DNA of 64,000 nucleotides from Trujillonella endophytica (lineage in GTDB: Bacteria > Actinomycetota > Actinomycetes > Mycobacteriales > Geodermatophilaceae), in assembly GCF_019799905.1 (NCBI RefSeq), contig NZ_JABGCI010000009.1, forward strand, positions 122,170 through 186,169. The letters are read 5' to 3'. The stretch's first letter is position 1. Each line of letters begins with the position of its first letter. Below are positions 43,242-50,206 of this stretch, piece after piece. The position numbers and the translations under genes were made by a program. The notes below the pieces were generated by a model, which saw nothing but the letters and a program-made list of their open reading frames with translations, was not told the DNA's origin and did no database searches.

Positions 43242-43739
43242 ATGTCCACGCGCGCTTTGGCTGCAGTCGCAGCAGTTGGCCTGGGAGTCGCAGGGTGCTC
43301 AAGCGGTTCGAGTTCGACCGCCGACCCCACGACCTCGGCAACGAATCCTGCAAGAGCGGCAACCGCTTCGGCGAACATCCCGTCGACGTCCCAGACCGCC
43401 GCGACCCCACCTCCGGTGCCAGCCCCGGCAACCGTCGCGTTCGATGCATCCACCGCTGAACGGGCAATGTGCCTGGTCAGCGTCAACGGTGGCAGCTTCT
43501 GGCTGCACATCGCCAGCGCCGAAGGGCACAATTTCAGCGCCTGCGCGGGTGCACCGCTGCAGCCGGATGACCTCGACAAGATTTTCGATAGCGGCCCAAA
43601 CGTGGATCGCCGGTGCGTGAGCTCGGACGCCGATGTTGCAGCCGAGGAGGCGATCATCGGGGTCTACAGCTCCTCGACTCCTGCTGACCTTGCAGCGGCG
43701 CACGACTTCTGTTCGACGAACGGCTGGGAAAACCTCTGA
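43242..43739 (+). CDS. Small lipoprotein (DUF732-like)
   Basis: A 165-residue lipoprotein: signal peptide and lipobox GVAGC at residues ~15-19, a ~55-residue Ser/Thr/Ala linker, then a ~90-residue cysteine-containing domain (MCLVSVNGGSFWLHIAS..., ADLAAAHDFCSTNGWENL). GAGGAG lies before ATG 43242. The linker and paired cysteines resemble DUF732 lipoproteins, though less strongly than the one at 44,262. It lies between R11 and R12. Confidence 0.65.
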   Translation: MSTRALAAVAAVGLGVAGCSSGSSSTADPTTSATNPARAATASANIPSTSQTAATPPPVPAPATVAFDASTAERAMCLVSVNGGSFWLHIASAEGHNFSACAGAPLQPDDLDKIFDSGPNVDRRCVSSDADVAAEEAIIGVYSSSTPADLAAAHDFCSTNGWENL

Positions 43740-43834
43740 TCGGGTCATCACGGAATGGTCCAGAAGTCGCTGCGTCTGGACTGTCACTTTCTTCCAACTG
43801 TAGGCCAAGCATTGGCGGCTAGACGCGACCCGGA

Positions 43835-43860
43835 TGTCCCATAGGCCGCCCCTAGGTACA
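43835..43860 (+). repeat. Hairpin cassette repeat R12 (variant b)
   Basis: TGTCCCATAGG, loop CCGC, CCCTAGGTACA. It belongs to the variant with GGCCGCC in the centre, also seen at R13 and R15. Confidence 0.75.
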
Positions 43861-43865
43861 CCGAC

Positions 43866-44117
43866 ATGGCGTCCACAAGGCCTCGGCGGACACCGTCCCC
43901 GGCCATGCCTGCCACCGAGGTGACGGGCCGGCTGCTCAACGACGATCCCGTTGGTCGCCTCAGTCCCCGCAGGCGCAACGCCCTCTGCCGAAGGCAGGAC
44001 AAGGAAGGCCACCTGATCCTGTCCGCCAAAGCGCTCCCGGTACGAGCGCGGCCGCTGCCGCTCGTCGTCGTGTACCGCGGGCAAATGCAGTCCGAGGTCA
44101 CCGTCGTCGCAACCTGA
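43866..44117 (+). CDS. Doubtful small ORF
   Basis: An 83-residue basic frame that starts just after R12. No ribosome site and no family resemblance; included because the R12-R13 unit would otherwise have a 500-base gap before the lipoprotein. Composition is only weakly gene-like. Confidence 0.2.
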   Translation: MASTRPRRTPSPAMPATEVTGRLLNDDPVGRLSPRRRNALCRRQDKEGHLILSAKALPVRARPLPLVVVYRGQMQSEVTVVAT

Positions 44118-44261
44118 GAATGGCGGCCGCCTTTCCCACAGCCCGATCGGCACGGTGCAGTTCGCGCCGGTACCGAACCGACCAGCAGCCGCCTGCGCCT
44201 AACCGAGTCGATCCCGCACCTGTGGTCGACTGCCATCCACCGCACGACCCACGGGGAGACC

Positions 44262-44699
44262 ATGAGACGCGCACTGACCATCCTGGCGACCGCCGCCGCT
44301 GCCGTCACGCTGACCGGTTGCGGCGGGGACGACAGCGGCGATGACGCTGCCGCGACCACGGCGGCGTCGTCGAGCAGCGCGGCGTCGACATCATCGGCCA
44401 GGCCCACGCGAAGCCCGTCCACGACGCCATCGGCGACGCCGACCCTGTCGCAGGAGATGACGCGACAGGTGTTCGTCAACTTCCTGGAGGGTCGGGGCTT
44501 CATTCCGACGTACATGGACGGGGATGTGGCTGTCCAGCTGGCTGAGGCGCTGTGCGGACGGTACGACAACGGCGCCTCCTACGAGGATGTGGTCGGCGTG
44601 CTGCTGAACGGAGGCATCCCGGCGTACGAGGCCGGCGGCTTCGAAGGCGCAGCGGTGACGGCGTTCTGTCCGGAGCACAGCGACAAGCGGACGGGATAG
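44262..44699 (+). CDS. DUF732 lipoprotein
   Basis: A 145-residue lipoprotein with lipobox TLTGC near residue 20, a Ser/Thr/Ala linker (residues ~30-65), and a C-terminal DUF732 domain: FVNFLEGRGFIPTYMDGDVAVQLAEALCGRYDNGASYEDVVGVLLNGG... AVTAFCPEHSD, with the two domain cysteines in ALCGRY and AFCPEH. DUF732 proteins are common secreted proteins of mycobacteria and relatives; function unknown. GGGGAG lies just before ATG 44262. Confidence 0.82.
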   Translation: MRRALTILATAAAAVTLTGCGGDDSGDDAAATTAASSSSAASTSSARPTRSPSTTPSATPTLSQEMTRQVFVNFLEGRGFIPTYMDGDVAVQLAEALCGRYDNGASYEDVVGVLLNGGIPAYEAGGFEGAAVTAFCPEHSDKRTG

Positions 44700-44897
44700 C
44701 ACAGAGCGACGGCGGCCCGTAGTCGGTCAGTCGGTGGAGACGAGGCGTTGCCTTGACATCCTTCTGTTCGGGCTAGCTTCCCCCGATAATTCCGACGAGG
44801 GACCTGGTCGCCAATGGACGTGGGGCCGCCTTCCGTCTGGCAGGCGGCGCGTGTTGAGGTTTCCAGGGCCAGCCGCCACTCGGGGACAGTCCGCGAG

Positions 44898-44920
44898 TGT
44901 CCCTAAAGCCGCCCTTCGGG
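44898..44920 (+). repeat. Hairpin cassette repeat R13 (variant b)
   Basis: TGTCCCTAAAG, then CCGCCCTTCGGG. Only 14 bases separate it from R14; the unit between them is empty. Confidence 0.7.
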
Positions 44921-44934
44921 CGAGCCGGCGTCAC

Positions 44935-44960
44935 GTCGCCCTGAGCGGCCCATTTAGGGC
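44935..44960 (+). repeat. Hairpin cassette repeat R14, contains a stop codon
   Basis: GTCGCCCTGAG, loop CGGCCCA, TTTAGGGC. The stop of the leftward HNH gene (TAA, 44956-44954) lies inside it. Confidence 0.88.
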
Positions 44961-45949
44961 CTTCCGCGCGCGGCTCGTTGAGTGCTGAAGAGCTCTTGCA
45001 GTTCCTCCACTGTCAGCCACGGGGCCCGGCGGTGAATCATGCGATGACAGTTCGAACAGAGCATCGCTAGGTCCGTCAACCCTGTTTTGGTTCTCCCGCT
45101 CACGTGCAGCGGGGTGCGGTGGTGAACCTCGATGTAATCGCGGCCACGATCTCCGTAGCTTCTTTCGAAGCGAAAACCGCAAACTTCGCAAGCGATGGCC
45201 CCGCCGGCCTTCAGGACCTCCTCAATCTTCCGCCGCCGCAGTCTTGGGTCCCGCTCGTATCGCAGTTGCGTGCGCTCGAGGGCGCGACCCTCGTCAGCTG
45301 CAGTGTCTTCATCCACATCAGGAATAGGCGTTGTCTCATTCGGTGGACTCAGCTCCGCTCTAAGGTCAGCAGCCCGACGGGCTAACCGGCCGTCGTAATC
45401 ATACCTAAAAGCGAGGACGAGGTCCCTTTCCATGGTCTGATGAGGTTGACCGTGCCCGTGAAGGTGGGCCATTAGCTCCCGGGATTTCGCCGCAACATGC
45501 TCAGGGCAATAAAAATAGAGGCCTCGCAACTCTTCCGGGTGTTGCGACAAGGATCGGAGCAGGAAGGAAAGCTCGGCCGTTTCCGGTTCCTCTGGCTTGA
45601 GCCTGCGCCATCCCTGTGAAGCCATGCTTCCGCATAACAGTATGAGCTCCGCCTCGCCCCAATGAGGTCGGGTGGTAACCGTGAACCCCAAGCTTCGCAA
45701 TCTCCCCGCGGTCGGCGCACCGCCCGAGTAGTTGTTCTCGGGGACTTGGCCCGTGCGAACCTCCTCGGCCATGGCAAGGATCAGCTTGGAGTCGTAGAGA
45801 TCGCCATCGGGGCCTCGAGCAAAATAGTGATCGGCTTCGTCGAAGTGAAAGGCTGCATAGTGAGCGAGTGTCTGAGCGCGACCCATCTGGTCGAACCTGC
45901 GCATCGCCTCGAGGGCGTTGTCCCGGGAGACGTGGGGGGGTTGGGCCAC
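44954..45949 (-). CDS. HNH endonuclease with ScoMcrA-like N-terminal domain
   Basis: A 331-residue nuclease. The C-terminal McrA-type HNH fold has the zinc cysteines CEVCG near residue 250 and CSNCHRMIHRR near 293, with the catalytic YIEVHHRTPLH between. The N-terminal ~70 residues (AMRRFDQMGRAQTLAHYAAFHFDEADHYFARGPDGDLYDSK) look like the head domain seen in ScoMcrA and relatives, which cut modified DNA. The sulfur-binding domain of ScoMcrA is not recognised, so the target is unknown. GTG 45949 was used. Its stop sits inside R14. A restriction-like defence gene is a typical cassette cargo. Confidence 0.75.
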   Translation of the reverse strand: MAQPPHVSRDNALEAMRRFDQMGRAQTLAHYAAFHFDEADHYFARGPDGDLYDSKLILAMAEEVRTGQVPENNYSGGAPTAGRLRSLGFTVTTRPHWGEAELILLCGSMASQGWRRLKPEEPETAELSFLLRSLSQHPEELRGLYFYCPEHVAAKSRELMAHLHGHGQPHQTMERDLVLAFRYDYDGRLARRAADLRAELSPPNETTPIPDVDEDTAADEGRALERTQLRYERDPRLRRRKIEEVLKAGGAIACEVCGFRFERSYGDRGRDYIEVHHRTPLHVSGRTKTGLTDLAMLCSNCHRMIHRRAPWLTVEELQELFSTQRAARGRP

Positions 45950-46284
45950 ATGTGGAGGCTAACGGACACCAAGATCCATTGGTCTCCTACCGGCGCGCGG
46001 CGCTGCACTTGGCCGGGTCTTGACGGATCCCAGCATCAAGTACCATTACTTGTTTTGCACCAGATTGCGTACGCGCCAATAGAGTGGAACTGGCAACGCT
46101 GTTGCGTCCGCGCGACGTAACCCTCGGCTGACCGGGCTGCCGTAGGGCGTCCCAGCGTCCTAGTGTGGACCGCGCCGGCTTCTGGGGCCCAGCTCGGCGT
46201 CCGTGCGGAGACGCAACCGAGCCGAGCAACCGGAGAGCCTCCCACGGTGCAGCCGAGCCGGCGCCGGACGCCGACATCGGCGGG

Positions 46285-46310
46285 TGTCCCAAAGGCCGCC
46301 CTTAGGGACA
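46285..46310 (+). repeat. Hairpin cassette repeat R15 (variant b)
   Basis: TGTCCCAAAGG, loop CCGC, CCTTAGGGACA; ten of eleven stem pairs match. It is the last copy before the attachment site. Confidence 0.85.
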
Positions 46311-46383
46311 GTGGCAAGACTTCAGCGGAGAGGACTTCAGCCGTGCTTCCGGGGGCGACGACTCGCCCGAGCGCGGGGGCGTT

Positions 46384-46401
46384 AGTCCGCACAGAGTCCG
46401 C
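46384..46401. promoter_or_regulatory. Right integrase arm-type site (proposed)
   Basis: AGTCCGC, ACAG, AGTCCGC: identical to the site in the integrase gene's last codons, 110 bases before the attachment core. Read on the minus strand it gives VADSVRT, the integrase C-terminus, so it could instead be a gene fragment. Confidence 0.5.
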
Positions 46402-46510
46402 AACTCAGTAAAGATCGGCCATCGCTGGTCAATCGCAACCAGAGGCATAATCGCAGGTCAGAGGTCTTATTCGACATTCGTCGACGACTGCAAATCACCC
46501 CTCCACATTC

Positions 46511-46540
46511 CCCGGCGTACAGGTCGACTCGTCCGTCGCC
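46511..46540. other. Attachment site between the two elements
   Basis: Copy of the last 30 bases of rnpB with one change (GGTCGA for GGCCGA). Left of it lies the right end of element 1; right of it lies the integrase-side end of element 2. So it is attR of one and attL of the other. Confidence 0.85.
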
Positions 46541-46556
46541 ATCTCTGACCTCCACT

Positions 46557-46597
46557 TTCATGGTCGGAGGTGGGCGTCGGTCCGCTCAGAGTCCGCG
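46557..46597 (-). pseudogene. Remnant of an integrase C-terminus
   Basis: On the minus strand the bases read ADSERTDAHLRP and stop, against ADSVRTDAHLQP at the end of the intact integrase. Its position relative to the attachment core is the same. Similarity ends after ~13 codons. The tandem GGTCCGC/AGTCCGC arm motif at 46,579-46,596 is kept. Confidence 0.65.
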
Positions 46598-46833
46598 CCC
46601 TGCTGCGGTGTGTCACACTCCGGTCACCGAGGACACCCCGCACGTCGACGACCAAGTCGACGCCGTCCTCGGCAGCACGATGCGCCTCGGTGCCCGTGCC
46701 AGAGGGGACGACCGCCATGGTCACCGCACCACATCCGTCCGGACCATCTGTTCGCGCCACGGCGCCCCCGGTTCCCGGCCCCCGCCGAACCCCCGCCTCC
46801 GCGCCTCCCGTCGTCCGCGGCAGGGGCTGACGC

Positions 46834-49002
46834 ATGCCGGTCGGCTGGACCTTCGCCGGTGAGCCACCGTCGCTGGGTTCCCCCGGGGGGACCGTCACCT
46901 TGGTCGAGGGCGCAGGTTTCTGCGTCTGCGGCCGGACGGGCGACATCCACCCGGAACAACCGCACGGGTTGTTCTTCCGCGACACCCGGCTGTTGTCCCA
47001 GTGGCTGCTCCTCGTGGACGACGCGGCGCCGGAGCCGTTGGCCACGATGGAGTCCGAGCCCTTCGCCACGACCTTCGTCGCCCGGGCGCGCCCCCGGGCG
47101 GGGCGGGCGGACAGCACCCTGCTGGTCCTGCGCCACCGGTACGTCGGCGACGGGATGCGGGAGGACCTCGTCCTGCGCAACCTCGCCGCCGAGCCCGCGG
47201 CGTGCACGCTCTCGGTCGCCGTCAGCGCCGACTTCGCCGATCTGTTCGAGGTGAAGGAGAGCCGGGTCCGGCCCCGCGGCGAGCACCGCGTGGACGCCGG
47301 GGCAGACGGTCTGCGGTTCACCCGGACCTGGCGTGGTGACGCCCGGGGCTGTCGCGTGCACGCCGAAGGGTGGACGGCGAACGCGGACGGCACCCTGACG
47401 GTGGACGTCGTCGTCCCGGCCCGGGGCGAGTGGTCCGGCACCCTGCAGGTGCAGCCGTCCGTGGACGGCGTGGAGGTGCCCTCCCGGTACGCCTCCGGCG
47501 AGCCGGTCGAACGGACCATCCCCTCGCAGCGACTGCGCGAGTGGCGGCTGGCCAATCCGGTGGTGCACACCGCGCACGGGGGCCTCGCCGCGCTGCTCGA
47601 GCGTACGGAGGAGGACCTGGGCGCGCTGCGCATCTTCGATCCCGAGCACCCGGACCGGGTCGCCGTCGCCGCCGGGGCGCCGTGGTTCATGACCGTGTTC
47701 GGGCGCGACTCACTGCTCACCGCGTGGATGGCGTTGCTCGTCGACCCCACCCTGGCACTGGGCACGCTGCGCACGCTCGCCCGTTTCCAGGGCACGGAGA
47801 TCGAGCCGCGCAGCGACCAGGAGCCCGGGAAGATCCTGCACGAGATGCGCTTCGGCTCGGACTCCGCGCACTCCCTGGCCGGCGGGACCGTCTACTACGG
47901 CAGCATCGACGCCAGCCCGCTGTTCGTCATGCTGCTGGGCGAGGCCGCCTCGTGGGGCGCCGATCCCGCCGACGTGGCCGAGCTGCTCCCCGCGGCCGAC
48001 CGGGCGCTGGAGTGGGCCGAGACCTACGGCGACCGGGACGGCGACGGCTACGTCGAGTACGAGCGCGCGACCGACCGCGGCCTGCGCAACCAGGGCTGGA
48101 AGGACTCCTTCGACGGGGTGACGTCGGCCGACGGGCGGATCGCCGACACCCCGATCGCACTGGCCGAGGTGCAGGGCTACGCCTACGCGGCGTACATCGC
48201 CCGGGCGCAGCTGGCCCGGCAGGCCGGCGACGACCCCACGGCCCAGCGGTGGGCGGAGCGCGCGGCTTCCCTGCGGACGGCCTTCAACCGCGACTTCTGG
48301 CTGCCGGACCGGGGGTGGTTCGCCCTCGGCCTGGACCGGGACAAGCGGCCGATCGACAGCCTGGCGTCCAACATGGGGCACTGCCTGTGGACCGGGATCA
48401 TCGACGAGGACAAGGCGGCCGCGGTCGCAGAACACCTGCTGTCACCGGAGATGTTCACCGGCTGGGGGGTCCGGACGCTGGCCTCGTCGATGGCGGCCTA
48501 CAACCCGATGAGCTACCACAACGGCTCGGTCTGGCCGCATGACAACGCACTGATCGCCGCCGGGCTCATGCGGTACGGCTTCGTCGAGCACGCCCAGCGG
48601 ATCGCCGGCGGCCTGATCGAGGCCTCCACCCACTTCGGCGGCCGTCTCCCCGAGCTGTTCTGCGGCTTCGACCGCACCGAGTTCGACACGCCCATCCCCT
48701 ATCCGACGTCGTGCTCCCCGCAGGCCTGGGCGGCAGCCAGCCCGCTGCTCCTCCTGCGGACCCTGCTCCGCTTCGACCCGGCGGTGCCCGACTCCCGGGT
48801 CTGGCTCGCCCCCGAACTCCCTCCCGAGCTGGGCGACCTGGCCCTCGAGCGGGTCTCGCTGGCCGGTGCCCGCGTGACGGTCACCGTGGCCGGCGGGGTG
48901 GTGCAGACCCAGGATCTGCCTCCCCGCTTCGAGCTGGTCCGGGCGGCTCGTCCCGCCGTCGTCCCCTCCGGCACGTCCCCGTCGACAGACAGGACCTCAT
49001 GA
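46834..49002 (+). CDS. Glycogen debranching-type glycosidase
   Basis: A 722-residue protein of the amylo-alpha-1,6-glucosidase / MGH1-like group. Residues ~10-200 are the beta-sandwich GDE_N_bis domain (GFCVCGRTGDIHPEQPHGLFFRDTRLLSQW). Residues ~270-650 are an (alpha/alpha)6 barrel with GAPWFMTVFGRDSLLTAWM, DRDGDGYVEYER, NQGWKDSFDG and PMSYHNGSVWPHDNALIAAG, containing the acidic residues expected in the active site. It probably trims storage or trehalose-linked glucans. ATG 46834. It overlaps the glycosyltransferase start as ATGA, forming an operon of two. Confidence 0.85.
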   Translation: MPVGWTFAGEPPSLGSPGGTVTLVEGAGFCVCGRTGDIHPEQPHGLFFRDTRLLSQWLLLVDDAAPEPLATMESEPFATTFVARARPRAGRADSTLLVLRHRYVGDGMREDLVLRNLAAEPAACTLSVAVSADFADLFEVKESRVRPRGEHRVDAGADGLRFTRTWRGDARGCRVHAEGWTANADGTLTVDVVVPARGEWSGTLQVQPSVDGVEVPSRYASGEPVERTIPSQRLREWRLANPVVHTAHGGLAALLERTEEDLGALRIFDPEHPDRVAVAAGAPWFMTVFGRDSLLTAWMALLVDPTLALGTLRTLARFQGTEIEPRSDQEPGKILHEMRFGSDSAHSLAGGTVYYGSIDASPLFVMLLGEAASWGADPADVAELLPAADRALEWAETYGDRDGDGYVEYERATDRGLRNQGWKDSFDGVTSADGRIADTPIALAEVQGYAYAAYIARAQLARQAGDDPTAQRWAERAASLRTAFNRDFWLPDRGWFALGLDRDKRPIDSLASNMGHCLWTGIIDEDKAAAVAEHLLSPEMFTGWGVRTLASSMAAYNPMSYHNGSVWPHDNALIAAGLMRYGFVEHAQRIAGGLIEASTHFGGRLPELFCGFDRTEFDTPIPYPTSCSPQAWAAASPLLLLRTLLRFDPAVPDSRVWLAPELPPELGDLALERVSLAGARVTVTVAGGVVQTQDLPPRFELVRAARPAVVPSGTSPSTDRTS

Positions 49003-50117
49003 CCAGTCCCCGCCCCCTCCGCATCGCGATGATCGCGCCGCCGTGGTTCACCGTGCCGCCACAGGGCTACGGCGGGGTGGAGAACATGTGCGCGGACCTG
49101 GTCGACGGCCTGGTCGGGCGCGGTCACGAGGTCACCCTCATCGGCGCGGGCATGCCGGGGACGAAGGCCGGCCGGTTCGTGCCCACCTACCTCGAGCCGC
49201 CCAGCGGCCGACTCGGTGAACCACTGCCCGAGGTCCTGCACACCGCGGCGGTTGCCAGGATCCTCGCCTCGCTGGACGTCGACCTCGTGCACGACCACAC
49301 GCTGGCCGGGCCGCTGCTGGCCCGCGGCCGGGCCGTGCCGACGGTCGTCACCATGCACGGCCCGGTGGCCGACGAGCCGGGGGAGTACTACCGCCAGCTC
49401 GGCGACACCATCTCCCTGGTCGCCATCTCGGCGGCGCAACGCCGCGCCGCGCCCGACCTCGCCTGGCGCGGGACCGTGCACAACGCCGTCGATGTGACCA
49501 GCTTCCCGTTCCGCGCCGACAAGGACGAGATGGTGCTCTTCCTCGGTCGGCTCCACCCGGACAAGGGCGTGCACCTGGCCATCGACGCAGCCCGGGGCGC
49601 CGGGCTGCCCCTCGTGATCGCCGGCAAGTGCTCCGAACCGGTCGAGCTGGAGTACTTCCGCGCGTTCGTCGAGCCCCGCCTCGGCCCCGACGTGACGATC
49701 TTCGGTCCCGCCGACGCCGCCCAGAAGCGGGACCTGCTCGGGCGGGCCACCGCGCTGGTGTTCCCGATCCTCTGGGAGGAGCCGTTCGGGATGGTCATGA
49801 TCGAGGCCATGGCCTGCGGGACCCCGGTGGTCGCCCTGCGGCGGGGGGCAGTGCCCGAGGTGGTGGTCGACGGGGTCACCGGCCTCCTGTGCGACGACCC
49901 CAGGGACCTCCCCGCGGCCATCACGGCCGCCCGGGACCTGTCGCCGCGAGCGTGCCGGGCACACGTCGAGAGCCACTTCGACGCCGCGTCGATGGTCGCC
50001 GGCTACGAGGCGGTGTACCGCGAGGTGCTCGTGCCCCGGATGCCGACGCGGCGGGACGACGTCCTCGTCGCGAGCCCGCGACGCATCCGCCGGAGCCAGA
50101 CGCCTGCTGCCGCCTGA
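48999..50117 (+). CDS. Family 4 glycosyltransferase
   Basis: GT-B fold sugar transferase of 372 residues. The N-terminal domain starts IAMIAPPWFTVPPQGYGGVE with the G-G-x-E loop. The donor domain has LFLGRLHPDKGVHLAIDAA, VIAGKCSEPVELEYF, and the E-x7-E motif in EEPFGMVMIEAMACGTPVVAL. No membrane segment. ATG 48999 overlaps the debranching stop, so the two are translationally coupled and probably build or edit the same glucan or glycolipid. The acceptor is unknown. Confidence 0.87.
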   Translation: MTSPRPLRIAMIAPPWFTVPPQGYGGVENMCADLVDGLVGRGHEVTLIGAGMPGTKAGRFVPTYLEPPSGRLGEPLPEVLHTAAVARILASLDVDLVHDHTLAGPLLARGRAVPTVVTMHGPVADEPGEYYRQLGDTISLVAISAAQRRAAPDLAWRGTVHNAVDVTSFPFRADKDEMVLFLGRLHPDKGVHLAIDAARGAGLPLVIAGKCSEPVELEYFRAFVEPRLGPDVTIFGPADAAQKRDLLGRATALVFPILWEEPFGMVMIEAMACGTPVVALRRGAVPEVVVDGVTGLLCDDPRDLPAAITAARDLSPRACRAHVESHFDAASMVAGYEAVYREVLVPRMPTRRDDVLVASPRRIRRSQTPAAA

Positions 50118-50206
50118 CTCCCGGGCGCCACGCCAGGACCTCGGACGGTGAGCGGCGGTCCCTTGGTCCGTCGCCGGTCACGCCCCGGCGGCCGCATCGT
50201 GGGGGG

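Larger units (their letters stand above)
45950..46510. other. Right end of element 1 without genes
   Basis: Around 560 bases with no recognisable gene. It holds R15, an arm-type AGTCCGC repeat and the approach to the attachment core. Short AT-richer patches occur at 46,400-46,480. Confidence 0.4.
30727..46540. mobile_element. Integrative mobilizable element in rnpB (element 1)
   Basis: About 15.8 kb between two copies of the rnpB 3' end. It encodes a tyrosine integrase beside attL, an excisionase-like protein and a MobF relaxase, then small accessory genes separated by hairpin repeats. No coupling protein, type IV secretion gene or replication initiator is seen, so it would need help to transfer. 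Base and codon use on the right half is less GC-biased than the flanking chromosome. Confidence 0.85.

Noticed and set aside
36571..46310. The repeat array as a CRISPR
   Set aside because: Spacing is irregular (14 bases to over 2 kb), the units contain genes, and no cas gene is in the window.
36571..46310. The repeat array as a classical integron
   Set aside because: No IntI-type integrase with its extra domain is seen, and the repeats lack the RYYYAAC/GTTRRRY ends of attC. The whole 27 bases are conserved, unlike attC centres.
46010..46410. Leftward frames at the right end of element 1 as genes
   Set aside because: They run through repeat R15 and the arm site, have no family resemblance and no ribosome sites.
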